Of a stretch of DNA of 64,000 nucleotides, positions 18,101 to 26,636 are shown piece by piece (the first letter of the stretch is position 1; each line of letters begins with the position of its first letter). The notes under the pieces are model-generated. The model ran no database searches. It saw nothing but the letters and a program-made list of their open reading frames with translations, and was not told where the DNA came from. The DNA is from Carnobacteriaceae bacterium zg-84. Its GTDB lineage: Bacteria > Bacillota > Bacilli > Lactobacillales > Aerococcaceae. Made by a program: the position numbers and the translations under genes. The stretch spans positions 948,864 to 1,012,863 of the forward strand of contig CP059430.1 of the NCBI GenBank assembly GCA_013874835.1, read 5' to 3'.

Positions 18101-20842
18101 TTTTTGAATGTTACTGTTACCAATTTGTCCTACAAGACCACCCGATTTCATTTCTGTATCAGTCGCTGTTGTAGTGATTTTCATGTTAAGATCTACATTA
18201 CGGATATTTGTATTCGATTGTGCTGAATAAACCAATCCAGCAACATTATAAGGAGCTGTAATGCTGCCCTCAATCGCTACATTTTCAATCTGCGTGCTAG
18301 TTGCTTGATTAACAAGAGCACCTACATTTGCTTTTGGTGATTGAATGTTAACATTAGATAAATTAAGATTTTGTAAAGTGGCATTCATAGTTGTTTCAAA
18401 CAGAGATGCCTTCAAGTCATAAATCGTGTAATTTTTACCGTCATACAATCCATTTAAAGTACCTGTAAACGGAACCGTCACGTAACTAGAAACTGGAACT
18501 TCCATCTCTCCAGCACTCAAATCAGCTCCTAAAGTAAATACTCCACTTGGATTAGCGTTGATTGAGGTAATCAAATCTTTAAAAGAAGTATAGATATCAT
18601 TTTTCGCTGGTGCCAATCGACTAACAATAAAACTGTAATTATCTTCATACTCATCTGTTTCATTAAGTTTCACAAGTTCAGGGTGAGTCGCTACCACTTT
18701 AAAGCCATTATCTTGAGCTATAATTTCCTTGATTGGTAATTGAACTTCCTTACCACTTTCTGATATAAAGCTTGCAAAATATTCATCTATAGGACCAATT
18801 TCTGATAAACTAATAACTTTTGTTTTGATACCATTTCGGTAAGTATATAGTGATAAGTCACGTAAATTTTTTAATTCAATCTGCTTACGTTCTAAGACAA
18901 AGGATTCAATATTTGAAAGTGTTTCACGCGCATTTTCAGCTAATGTTGCATACTCAAAAGTCGTTTTTAATTTGTAATCCACATAATAGTCTAATCCTGA
19001 AATATCAACTCCAGCTAAATCTCTTTCTGAAAGTTGAACTTCTTTCACCAACTTATCTTCCGAATAAATTTGAGCAGTAGCAGAAATAAAAGTAGCATCA
19101 GGATCTGTTAATTGATACTGCACTCGAATCGACTTGTCTTTTTCTTGCTTATCTAATGTCTGCAATTCTAAGACTGGCTTCGTAAGCGATACATTTTCTA
19201 AAGCAGCTTCTGCTTCCTCCAGTTTTCTAAATGCTTCTTCTACTTTCAGTTTTTCCTCGGCAATGGCTTCTGCACTGGTTGTTGGATCTACAATTTTAGC
19301 ATTTGCCTCTTCCAAGATTCGTAGTGCATTTTGTTTTGCAGTCTCATAGGCAGCAATACTTGTTGGTGTTTTTTTCGTTGTATCAACTTCTTTTTGTAGA
19401 CCTTTGTCTAATTTATCTACTGAAACCATTAACTCAATTGGCGCCAAAGGCTTCGTAACTGTCAGCACCTCTCCCCCTAAAACATCATGATGTTTCTCTG
19501 GTTCTGGCATTTCTGTTGGCGTATCTGTTGTAGTTTCTGTACCAGTTGGTGTTTCTTCTTCCGAATTTTCTGGTTGCGTTGGTGTTACAGGTGCATTACC
19601 TGTATCTGAACTTTCTGTTTCTCCAGTAGTTGACCCATTTGGCACTTCTGTTTCCGTTGGCGTTTCTGTTGTAGTTTCTGTACCAGTCGTTGTTTCTTCT
19701 TCCGAATTTTCTGGTTGAGTTGGTGTTGTCGGTACACTATCTGTATCTGGACTTTCTGTTTCTCCAGTAGTTGACCCATTTGGCACTTCTGTTTCTGTTG
19801 GCGTTTCTGTTGTAGTTTCTGTACCAGTCGGCATTTCTTCTTCCGGATTTTCTGGTTGCGTTGGTGTTACAGGTGCATTATCTGTTTCTGGACTTTCTGT
19901 TTCTCCAGTAGTTGACTCATTTGGTACTTCCGTTTCCGTTGGCGTTTCTGTTGTAGTTTCTGTACCAGTTGGTTTTTCTTCTTTCGGATTTTCTGGTTGC
20001 GTTGGTGTTACAGGTGCATTACCTGTATCTGAACTTTCTGTTTCTCCAGTAGTTGACTCATTTGGTACTTCCGTTTCCGTTGGCGTATCCGTCGAAGTTT
20101 CTGAACTAGTCGGTGTTTCTTCTTCTGAAATTTCCGGTTGTGTTGGGACTTCAGGGGTATTCACTATTTCTGGATTCTTAGGTACTTTTGGTATTTCAGT
20201 CGTATTTACTGTATCTTGAGTGACCGTTTCTTCTGAGATAGCCACATTCGTCTGCTCTAATGTTTCTCTATCTACTTTAGAATTTTTGTCAATGATATAA
20301 CCGATAAAGCGATAACCTTCAATGTCACGAACTGTTTCAGGTAAAAGCGCACCATTTGGCAAGCTAAACTCTTGTGTAAGATTTGCAAATAAATTGTGAG
20401 TCAATGCAGATGCATTTGGCACTACAACAACTTGTCCTAAGGTAGTAACTAACAATACTGTCACGACCCATTTTTTCTTCTTACGAAGAAAAGTTAAGGC
20501 ACACACCAACAATGTGACCCCTGCTCCCGCCACAAGTGTTGACCATTCTTCACCTGTATTTGGCAGAGTTCTATTTGTATCCGGACGATAAACCATGTAA
20601 TAAGTCGTATCTCCCGTCACTTTATCAGACGGCAAAGCACTAATAATCAAAGCTTTCTCATCATCAGTTAATTCTTCCTCACTAACATAATGATACGTGA
20701 TTTTTGACTTTATTGTTTCCTCTGCATGTACCATTTCTGGTGATGCAGCAGCTAAAAAACTCGTCCCCAATAAAACAGAAGCTACACCTATTGAGAGTTT
20801 TCGTATTGAAAAGCGGCTAACCCGCCTATAAAATTCTTTCAT
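15158..20842 (-). CDS. M26-family zinc metalloprotease (ZmpB/IgA1-protease-like), N-terminally sortase-anchored
   Basis: Large surface protease of about 1,894 aa. Residue numbers follow the ATG at 20842, chosen because AAAGGAA lies before it; a TTG ten codons upstream is possible. It has a YSIRK signal (RFSIRKLSIGVASVLLG), LPNTG at 93-97 followed by a membrane segment and KKKK (the N-terminal anchor is a hallmark of streptococcal Zmp/IgA proteases), a Thr/Glu/Pro repeat region (about 235-455), a FIVAR-like helical segment (470-545), a GLUG-rich M26_N domain (about 730-975) and M26_C with HEMTH at 1561-1565 and the third ligand Glu at 1585 in FFGAE. Substrate could be IgA1, mucin or a matrix protein; sequence alone does not tell. 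Confidence 0.93.
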   Translation of the reverse strand: MKEFYRRVSRFSIRKLSIGVASVLLGTSFLAAASPEMVHAEETIKSKITYHYVSEEELTDDEKALIISALPSDKVTGDTTYYMVYRPDTNRTLPNTGEEWSTLVAGAGVTLLVCALTFLRKKKKWVVTVLLVTTLGQVVVVPNASALTHNLFANLTQEFSLPNGALLPETVRDIEGYRFIGYIIDKNSKVDRETLEQTNVAISEETVTQDTVNTTEIPKVPKNPEIVNTPEVPTQPEISEEETPTSSETSTDTPTETEVPNESTTGETESSDTGNAPVTPTQPENPKEEKPTGTETTTETPTETEVPNESTTGETESPETDNAPVTPTQPENPEEEMPTGTETTTETPTETEVPNGSTTGETESPDTDSVPTTPTQPENSEEETTTGTETTTETPTETEVPNGSTTGETESSDTGNAPVTPTQPENSEEETPTGTETTTDTPTEMPEPEKHHDVLGGEVLTVTKPLAPIELMVSVDKLDKGLQKEVDTTKKTPTSIAAYETAKQNALRILEEANAKIVDPTTSAEAIAEEKLKVEEAFRKLEEAEAALENVSLTKPVLELQTLDKQEKDKSIRVQYQLTDPDATFISATAQIYSEDKLVKEVQLSERDLAGVDISGLDYYVDYKLKTTFEYATLAENARETLSNIESFVLERKQIELKNLRDLSLYTYRNGIKTKVISLSEIGPIDEYFASFISESGKEVQLPIKEIIAQDNGFKVVATHPELVKLNETDEYEDNYSFIVSRLAPAKNDIYTSFKDLITSINANPSGVFTLGADLSAGEMEVPVSSYVTVPFTGTLNGLYDGKNYTIYDLKASLFETTMNATLQNLNLSNVNIQSPKANVGALVNQATSTQIENVAIEGSITAPYNVAGLVYSAQSNTNIRNVDLNMKITTTATDTEMKSGGLVGQIGNSNIQKVHANVMIDTKVKAAQDFGGVLGIATNNVNVSDVYVEGALENKGGGRVGAISGSAGRAVFNRIVSAIPVTNGSTLNGSGDGINATEIYGVEGKSTANVKSGKVNLISPEAAAEKVNEMGITATLSDKETLVGQSSKMIDYSNLPHYESAREMAYRNTEKLLPFYNREYIVKQGNKIDTSSKLYTTKLVSIVPMKDNEVIANLYKNKEGINRLLLNYADGTVEYLDITPGSAFAANTIQEYGINGTELLYTPEQFIISPAEVIETAMKRVEGLTYFSDDVWKVTQGHPERVSDSPSLEPLEKYQNDILEVLYLKDVFKKVNDRAQDIFEAALSQSVAGDFTSIPLKEQMKDYMKKNAVAILVGASYLNRLYNIQFDEMNVGELVTFYQNFFGTQVNSLEWLANLGRMGNDALDIKNNPVTYTKWIAPVSGYENLRDYLSAYRTRFTKLNENDWFKSATKAYIVEVQSKEVPNQMYQVYDQLNRIDHPRMILPLLNLTSEGIYIMSNMTTLSFGMYDRYMDMSLKETNPDKYASELKRVNNLVDYFAKIQGDHFDFWYRMARPEVKALMYSRSNMPIPSWDGYSIPRFDNKPAYWMPKFGEGASSRMTDFFAPIGKHYMPNGVGAYATGSLVHYVIDNMLSQYGQSVFTHEMTHNMDGTVYLGGYGRREFFGAEVYAQGLLQSTTSATNPIFALNTNIDFSIAEDGKYANNRVHNLSPERFQTQADLKEYLQGRMDVIYTLEALEGNALVKLAKEDQALFYKKIERINDIGESRIRQLSVEDLESLTLESVDNLVENDILLGVHGLHGNKEKISKNGYDIEHLFAANYSGLTNPNGSSDTLSIKRLSNELLAETGYEGFVAYLSNQYRAEARAAGKVFNDEYILKKITNDEFSNFHDFKKAMYKRRLDKVNQLKPVTFTYNQKTYTADEATLNKLINDAIQADLVALKAQKATPNLLALKEAIFKAYLLDTNDFRDSIYQNSN
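19500..20130 (-). repeat. Thr/Glu/Pro repeats of about 47 aa in the M26 protease
   Basis: Five copies of a unit of about 141 bp, each reading close to TETTTETPTETEVPN, STTGETES and PTQPENxEEE. DNA identity between copies is high, so copy number may vary between strains by slippage or recombination. The array would form an extended, probably glycosylatable spacer between the anchor and the catalytic part. Confidence 0.85.
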
Positions 20843-20914
20843 ATTCTTTTCTATTCCTTTCATTTTACTCAAAGTTACATAATGTACTATTTACTTTGTT
20901 CCAAAATAATTGTG

Positions 20915-21390
20915 TTTGTAGAGGTAAATCCACCAACATCATTTTGTGTATAACAATCGACAAAAAAGAGAAACATCTGTTTGAATGACTGCAATTAAAA
21001 AAGGAGATATTTCTCACGAATGATTATACAAGAAAATGATGAACATTAACAGATAAATATTTTATAGACAACAATCAGTACAACGATAAGTAATAAGAAG
21101 AAAAAACAAAGGGAGTTCTAAACACTTCATTAAAGGAATTTAGATACCCCCTTGCCACACTTATTCACATTATCATGTTAAAATATTTATCAAACAGAAA
21201 TACTGCCATCAAAGTTTAACCCAATCAAATCGTTATTGCTATAAAATATGTCTAAAAACATATACATTGTATCTGATATAATCATTTAATATACAAGTTA
21301 AATCATCTTTAAACTTTCTTCCAAAATGATTATATTTTGATAATTTTACATCTTCGCATTTGATAATGATTTGAATAAACAACATGCTTT
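20915..21390 (+). mobile_element. Decayed 5' half of an ISL3-family element
   Basis: Starting with TCCACCAACATCATTTTGTG, the DNA follows the intact ISL3 copies through the Shine-Dalgarno region (AAGGAGATATTTCTC), the start (ATG changed) and scattered pieces of the transposase gene up to the ACAAGTTAAA region, with many substitutions, deletions and stops. The terminal GGCTC end is not kept. It is not functional. Confidence 0.75.
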
Positions 21391-21406
21391 CATAATAATT
21401 TCAAAC

Positions 21407-21490
21407 TCAAAAACGACTAAATTTCTTTATATTAACGCTATTTATTTCGTGAAATTGTATCCACTGATTGATTTCAATGAAACTTAACTT
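21407..21490 (-). pseudogene. Degenerate copy of the 31-aa ORF
   Basis: Minus-strand reading FIEINQWIQFHEINSVNIKKF followed by a stop matches the WIQ..EIN..I pattern and length of the small ORF at 5900-5995. The ATG is replaced by ATA. It lies directly after the stop of trmR, so it is either a relic or chance similarity helped by AT-rich composition. Confidence 0.3.
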
Positions 21491-21495
21491 TATAG

Positions 21496-22194
21496 TTATT
21501 CCTTTTCCAATTCAATATGAACCTCTGATTTTTTTTCAATTAAAACAATACCATCTCCCAATGGAAGTAAAGTTGATTTTAAATCTGGATGTGTTTGTAC
21601 CAAATCTAAAAATTGATTTAAGCGACGATGAATTTTTCTAACACGACGAGGAATAGTTTCAATATCATCTAAAATCGTACCACCTTGAAAAATATCATCT
21701 ACAATTAAAACACCTCCGACTTTTAACAATCGGATACAATGTGGAAGAAAATCATAATATTTTGATTTAGCACTATCCATAAAAATCACATCGTATTGTT
21801 CTGTTAGCGTTGGTAAAACGTGTTCTGCATCGCCTTCCAATAACGTAATTTTATCAGACATATCCGAACGCTCAAAATTTGCTTTTGCTCGCTCAATCAT
21901 GACGTCAAATCTATCAATCGTTGTCAAATGCCCATTTGGTGATAGATGCTGTGCCATTAACAAGCCTGAAAATCCAATCGCTGCTCCAATTTCTAAAATC
22001 TTTTCAGGTTTTAGTTGCCCTAATAAAAAATCTAAAAAAACAGCTGTTTCGTGTGGAATAATCGGAATACGTCGTTCATTGGCATACGCTTCTATTTCTC
22101 CAACAATTCCAGTAAATTTTCTTTGTTTTTCTCTCATATAGGTAACGATATTAGATTGTACAATTGGCCTATCCATCATCTCGTTTTTTTTCAT
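21496..22194 (-). CDS. trmR: O-methyltransferase, tRNA 5-hydroxyuridine methyltransferase type
   Basis: SAM-dependent class I methyltransferase of 232 aa. ILEIGAAIGFSG (about residues 74-85) is the SAM-binding motif I, DRFDVM supplies the acidic ribose contact, and FMDSAKSKYYDFL and LIVDDI are the metal/active-site motifs of the COMT-like YrrM family. B. subtilis YrrM (TrmR) methylates 5-hydroxyuridine at the tRNA wobble position to 5-methoxyuridine; the same role is inferred here from overall family resemblance. Length is usual. It stands alone, with a terminator between it and the next upstream gene. Confidence 0.8.
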   Translation of the reverse strand: MKKNEMMDRPIVQSNIVTYMREKQRKFTGIVGEIEAYANERRIPIIPHETAVFLDFLLGQLKPEKILEIGAAIGFSGLLMAQHLSPNGHLTTIDRFDVMIERAKANFERSDMSDKITLLEGDAEHVLPTLTEQYDVIFMDSAKSKYYDFLPHCIRLLKVGGVLIVDDIFQGGTILDDIETIPRRVRKIHRRLNQFLDLVQTHPDLKSTLLPLGDGIVLIEKKSEVHIELEKE

Positions 22195-22276
22195 AACTCA
22201 CTCACTTTTCTTTATGATATGTTTATTTTACTAAACACTTTTTATATATTAACTTATTAAAAGAAGGTATACAAAA

Positions 22277-22330
22277 AGAGGTATAGACATTTTAAAAATA
22301 AATTTCTATAAATGATGTCTGTACCTCTTA
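22277..22330 (-). terminator. Terminator after the DUF1797 gene
   Basis: AAGAGGTATAGACAT and ATGTCTGTACCTCTT form a 15-bp stem with one mismatch and a long AT loop, followed on the minus strand by TTTTTG. Confidence 0.7.
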
Positions 22331-22342
22331 CTTTTTTTATGA

Positions 22343-22576
22343 TTATGCGTCTTGTAATAATTCAAAAATTTCAATCGCTACTAAATCTAATTCATCAAAC
22401 TGATAAGGTTGATTTGTTCCTGTTTCTTCTAATTCAAAGCTTTCTGTTTCATGATTATAACGTACAACACATTTTTCAACACCGTCTTTTTCAAAACGTC
22501 TTGTTTCGACATCAGATGTATCCTCAACCATTGCTTCCAAGCGACGAATAATCGCTGCTAGTTGTGATGACTTCAT
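22343..22576 (-). CDS. DUF1797 (YkuJ-family) protein
   Basis: Cytosolic protein of 77 aa. It matches the YkuJ family of Firmicutes in size and in the closing phrase DLVAIEIFELLQ, with the mid-section FEKDGVEKCVVRYN. The family's role is not known. AGAGGAGTG lies about 9 bases before the ATG. It is monocistronic, between its own terminator and a 140-bp spacer upstream. Confidence 0.85.
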   Translation of the reverse strand: MKSSQLAAIIRRLEAMVEDTSDVETRRFEKDGVEKCVVRYNHETESFELEETGTNQPYQFDELDLVAIEIFELLQDA

Positions 22577-22716
22577 ATTCTGTTCACTCCTCTTTCAAAT
22601 ATTGCTTTCTTAACCAATATTTCATTTATATCATATCACTAACTGACTAGACTTATTTTAACAGAAAATGACTTGATTTAATACTATTTTTTTTATAAAA
22701 AAATAAATTTACTTAT

Positions 22717-23583
22717 TTACGCATGATTTGTATACATTTTAATAAGACTTTGTGTGCCTAAATCACCGTATCCTGCTTCAACTAATTGTGCATAAACACG
22801 TTCCGCTGTTTGAGTCGCAGGTAAGTCAACCCCCATTTCATTTGCCTCATCTAAAGCAATACGCAAGTCTTTTAAAAAGTGCTTCGCATAAAACCCTGCT
22901 GCAAAATCGTCTTTTAAAACTCGAGGTGCGTAGTTGGTTAAAGACCAGTTTGCAGCACTGCCTGCTCCAACTGTATCTAGTACTTGCTCAAGACTTAATC
23001 CTGCTGCTTTTGCATATACCAGTAGTTCTGTCATACCTGTCATTGTACCTGCAATCATAATTTGATTTGCCATTTTTGTATGTTGTCCGGCACCAGATTC
23101 TCCTTGTAAACGTACTTTACTTGAAAAAACACCTAACAATAATTCCACTTTTTCAAAGACTTCTTGATCGCCTCCAACCATTGTCGTCAGTGTGCCATTT
23201 TTTGCACCAATATCTCCTCCTGAAACAGGTGCATCTAATGCATTTGCACTTCTTTTAACAGCTTCTTCATAAATTCTTTTTGCGAGTCGTGGTGTACTAG
23301 TTGTTAAATCAATTAAAATTTTTCCTGTTATATCAACAGAAAAAATACCGTTTCCGCCAAAATATACTTCCTCAACATCACTTGGATACCCCACCATTGT
23401 CATGACAATATCAACTTGCTTTGTCACTTGAGCAGGAGTTTCTGTCCAAACAGCACCTTTATCCAATGCCTCTTGTGCACTTTCTTTTGTGCGTGTATAC
23501 ACCACAACATGATGCTCTGCATTTAACAAATGGGATACGATTGATTTACCCATAACACCTAATCCAATAAAACCAATATTCAT
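22717..23583 (-). CDS. NAD(P)-dependent beta-hydroxyacid dehydrogenase
   Basis: Member of the 3-hydroxyisobutyrate/tartronate-semialdehyde reductase family, about 288 aa. GFIGLGVMG at the N-terminus is the Rossmann glycine motif, LDAPVSGGDIGAKNGTL is the substrate-binding signature, and the catalytic lysine sits in GQHTKMANQ (about residue 170). The exact substrate cannot be told from sequence; glyoxylate/succinate semialdehyde, tartronate semialdehyde or 3-hydroxyisobutyrate are options. The ATG at 23583 is preferred because AGAGGTG lies 6 bases before it; a GTG three codons upstream overlaps that site. No neighbours point to a pathway. Confidence 0.85.
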   Translation of the reverse strand: MNIGFIGLGVMGKSIVSHLLNAEHHVVVYTRTKESAQEALDKGAVWTETPAQVTKQVDIVMTMVGYPSDVEEVYFGGNGIFSVDITGKILIDLTTSTPRLAKRIYEEAVKRSANALDAPVSGGDIGAKNGTLTTMVGGDQEVFEKVELLLGVFSSKVRLQGESGAGQHTKMANQIMIAGTMTGMTELLVYAKAAGLSLEQVLDTVGAGSAANWSLTNYAPRVLKDDFAAGFYAKHFLKDLRIALDEANEMGVDLPATQTAERVYAQLVEAGYGDLGTQSLIKMYTNHA

Positions 23584-23681
23584 TTTTTTCACCTCTAAGG
23601 ATATTTTATCATAAGATACGTGAGAATAAAATCAAACCGATTCTATCCTTTTAAAAATCAGGCGTAGACATATATATGCTC

Positions 23682-23714
23682 AAAAACACCCCAAACAGTC
23701 TGTTTGGAGTGTTT
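23682..23714 (-). terminator. Terminator of the metal-chelate ABC operon
   Basis: AAACACTCCAAACAG and CTGTTTGGGGTGTTT pair with one wobble, followed on the minus strand by TTGAGC. It lies 4 bases after the ATPase stop. Confidence 0.75.
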
Positions 23715-23717
23715 ATT

Positions 23718-24479
23718 TTAATCATCTAAAAATAAAATGTGTAAATGTCCGTTTTTATCAGTGATTATATCTGTATTTACTTGATAAACGTCTTTAATTA
23801 ACTCTTTTGTTAGTACCTCTTTTGGAGTGCCCACAGCTACGATACGTCCTTGATAAAGGACGTAAATAATGTCACAATACATTGCAGCCATATTCAAGTC
23901 GTGTATAGCTGCAATAACAGTCATATCTAATTTTTTGACCGTTTGTAATAGCATGAGTTGATGTTTGATATCCAAGTGATTAGTTGGTTCATCTAAAATT
24001 AAACATGATGGTTGTTGTGTTAAGGCTCTTGCTAAAATAACACGTTGTTGTTCGCCGCCTGATAATGTTGAAAATTCTCGGTCTTTATACGCTAACATGT
24101 CCACAAGTGTTAGTGCATGCTCCATAATACGATAATCTTCTTCAGTTTCTTTGTCAAACATACTCTTATAAGGTGTTCTTCCCATTAACACGATGTCTTG
24201 TACTGTAAAATCGAATTGGTATTGATTGTGTTGTGCCACAACAGCCATTTTTTTTGCAGTTTCTTTATAACTGAATTGATGAATAGGTGTGCCATCTAAC
24301 AAAATCGTGCCACTATTGACATCCAATGTACGATAAATGCATTTGAGCAGTGTGGATTTACCACTACCATTTGGACCAATCAATCCGATAAATTGATTTT
24401 CTTTTGCTTGTAATGTAATGTCGTGTAAAATGGGCGTTTTATCATAGATAACATTTACTTTGTCTGTTTGTACTTGCAT
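23718..24479 (-). CDS. ABC importer ATPase, iron-chelate/haem/cobalamin type
   Basis: FecE/BtuD/FhuC-like ATPase of 253 aa. Walker A is GPNGSGKST, the signature is LSGGEQQRV, Walker B is CLILDEPTNH, followed by the HLDIKHQ D-loop and the switch His in IAAIHD. It energises import by the permease encoded just upstream (1-base gap). The ATG at 24479 is chosen because GGAGGTAAAT lies before it. Last gene of the four-gene operon with the methyltransferase, binding protein and permease. Confidence 0.92.
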   Translation of the reverse strand: MQVQTDKVNVIYDKTPILHDITLQAKENQFIGLIGPNGSGKSTLLKCIYRTLDVNSGTILLDGTPIHQFSYKETAKKMAVVAQHNQYQFDFTVQDIVLMGRTPYKSMFDKETEEDYRIMEHALTLVDMLAYKDREFSTLSGGEQQRVILARALTQQPSCLILDEPTNHLDIKHQLMLLQTVKKLDMTVIAAIHDLNMAAMYCDIIYVLYQGRIVAVGTPKEVLTKELIKDVYQVNTDIITDKNGHLHILFLDD

Positions 24480-24480
24480 T

Positions 24481-25536
24481 TTATTTACCTCCTGCACGAT
24501 GTGTATGGCGTATCATGAGAAAAATAAAGCAAGGTGCACCTATCAATGAAATCAAAATACCAATAGGCATTTCAGAGTTTCTTAATACAATCCGTGACAT
24601 AACATCTGCCCATATCACAAAAATAGAGCCGACTAATGCACTGAACGGAATAACGTATTTATGGTCGCTACCAAATACTAGACGTACAGCATGTGGAATG
24701 ACTAATCCTACAAATCCAATAACCCCTGCTGCATATACAGCAAATCCCACCATTAAAGAAGATAAAATAATATACCAGCGTCTTAATTGCTGTGTGTTCA
24801 TTCCCAATGTAATGGCGGTGTCATCTCCTAATAGCATAACATTTAATTGTCGGTACTGAGACCAAAAAACAAGTGTACCTACTAACATAATAGGCAGCAC
24901 CACTGCAATGATGTGCCATTTTGCACTTGCCATACTACCCATAAGCCAAAACATAATTTGAACAGTGGCACTTTTGTCATTGGCAATATAAATCACAAAA
25001 TTAGAAAATGCCGAACAAATCGCACTGACAGCTAATCCTGATAAAATGATTTTTGTTAAATTTGTTCGACCTCCTAAGTTTGCTAGTAGCAACACAAGAA
25101 GAGAGGTAATCAACGCTCCAATAAATGCCATAACACCAACTGCATTTGCACCGAATACAGACCCAATACCAAATAGTATAGCGAGTGTTGCACCAAAAGA
25201 GGCTCCTGATGAAATCCCTAAAATATAAGGATCTGCTAGAGGATTTTTCACAACAGATTGCATGACCACGCCACATACTGAAAGTCCCATACCAATCGTT
25301 AGAGCGAGTATAACCCTTGGAAAACGAATGAGCCAAACAATGTCGTGCGTTGCACCTGTAGCAAATGCTTGAAATTGTTCAAAGTGAAATAACTCATAAC
25401 CTATTACGCTATACACATCGGAAATGGATAAATCAGCATTTCCGAATGTGATAGCTGTTAAAATCGAAACAATTAGGCCCACAAATAAAATGATTGCCCA
25501 TAGAATTGGTTTTGCTAATCGTTTTTGTTTGTTCAT
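24481..25536 (-). CDS. ABC importer permease, FecCD/BtuC type
   Basis: Membrane permease of 351 aa with about ten hydrophobic helices. Family phrases are visible: LIRFPRVILALTIGMGLSVCG, NPLADPYILGISSGASFGA and GFVGLVIPHAVRLVFGSDH. The last contains the coupling-helix region that docks to the ATPase. A single permease gene implies a homodimer, as in BtuC. It starts 3 bases after the binding-protein stop. Confidence 0.92.
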   Translation of the reverse strand: MNKQKRLAKPILWAIILFVGLIVSILTAITFGNADLSISDVYSVIGYELFHFEQFQAFATGATHDIVWLIRFPRVILALTIGMGLSVCGVVMQSVVKNPLADPYILGISSGASFGATLAILFGIGSVFGANAVGVMAFIGALITSLLVLLLANLGGRTNLTKIILSGLAVSAICSAFSNFVIYIANDKSATVQIMFWLMGSMASAKWHIIAVVLPIMLVGTLVFWSQYRQLNVMLLGDDTAITLGMNTQQLRRWYIILSSLMVGFAVYAAGVIGFVGLVIPHAVRLVFGSDHKYVIPFSALVGSIFVIWADVMSRIVLRNSEMPIGILISLIGAPCFIFLMIRHTHRAGGK

Positions 25537-25539
25537 AGA

Positions 25540-26625
25540 TTATTTATCCATTCCTAAGTCAATACTTGGATATAATCCTTTAGCAAAAGAGATAATACCG
25601 TCTTTTGTTCTTGTTGCACTTGCATACATTTCACTTAAAAAGATTGGAACAACACGTTTATTTTTAATGGCATTTAAACTTGCTAATGATTCATCTTTTA
25701 AGATTTTATCTAAATTCTCTTGTTTTACTTTTTCTGCGTCATCTCCTTCATAAGGCATGTAAACAACAAAAATCACATCTGGGTTAGCAGCAATTAAGTC
25801 TTCTTTTCCTAATTTTGCAACATCAGCATTTTTTAATTGACCACCTAATTTAGTCACCATATCTCCACCTAGTGTATTACTACCGTAGTTTCTAAATGCA
25901 TCTTTTTCATTTTCAAGTACTAAAACACTTGGTTTTTCTTTCATGTCTTTTGTTTTATCAATCACTTTTTTAATTGTATCTTGCATATCTTTTACAATTG
26001 CTTCTGCTTTTGATTGTACATCAAAAATTTTACCGATATTTAAAATATCTGTGTATTCATTTTCTAATGTACTAATACGTTTTTCACCGTCTTTCACACG
26101 ACGTGTATTGCTGTTAACGTAAATATTTACTTTTTTGTCTACCCAGTCTTTTGCATTTCCTAATGTTTTTTCACCGAATAAAGACCCCCATGAAAAAATC
26201 ATATCTGGTTCTAAAGAAGTTGCTTTTTCAAGAGATGGTGCAAATTCTGTTAAGTAATTCAATTTAGAGAAACCTGCTTTTTGATTTTCTGGTACAGCAT
26301 TATCTAATCCAGATGCAGCGACAATTCTGTCTTCTAACCCTAAAGCAAGTAATGTTTCGATACTTCCTTGATAAACAGCTAATACTTTCTCTGGAGATTT
26401 TGTATACACTGTTTCCAATTCACTTCCATCTGATCCCCATGTTTTAATTGTTAATGGATACTGTGTTTTTCCTTCTCCCATACTTGCTTTTGTATTTGCA
26501 TTTTGCACGGTATTTTCTTTTTGAATTTCCGATGCATTTTTTCTAGCACTTTCTCCATTTTGTTGACATGCACCTAATAAGGCTACTAAAGCTAAAGTTG
26601 TTGTTAATTTTACAAATTTTTTCAT
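25540..26625 (-). CDS. Substrate-binding lipoprotein of iron-chelate/cobalamin-type ABC importer
   Basis: Lipoprotein of 361 aa. The signal peptide ends in LLGAC with the lipid-anchored Cys near residue 20. The mature part has the BtuF/FepB helical-backbone fold signatures: PEKVLAVYQGSIETLLALGL, RIVAASGLD, LEPDMIFSW and NPDVIFVVYMP. It would capture the ligand outside the membrane and hand it to the permease. The ligand is not set by sequence; a siderophore, haem, corrinoid or another metal complex are possible. The second of two adjacent ATGs fits the GAGGAG spacing better. Confidence 0.9.
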   Translation of the reverse strand: MKKFVKLTTTLALVALLGACQQNGESARKNASEIQKENTVQNANTKASMGEGKTQYPLTIKTWGSDGSELETVYTKSPEKVLAVYQGSIETLLALGLEDRIVAASGLDNAVPENQKAGFSKLNYLTEFAPSLEKATSLEPDMIFSWGSLFGEKTLGNAKDWVDKKVNIYVNSNTRRVKDGEKRISTLENEYTDILNIGKIFDVQSKAEAIVKDMQDTIKKVIDKTKDMKEKPSVLVLENEKDAFRNYGSNTLGGDMVTKLGGQLKNADVAKLGKEDLIAANPDVIFVVYMPYEGDDAEKVKQENLDKILKDESLASLNAIKNKRVVPIFLSEMYASATRTKDGIISFAKGLYPSIDLGMDK

Positions 26626-26636
26626 CATTATCTCCT

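Noticed and set aside
19500-20130. Regular repeats that could suggest a CRISPR array
   Set aside because: The units are contiguous coding repeats of about 141 bp without unique spacers, in frame with the protease.
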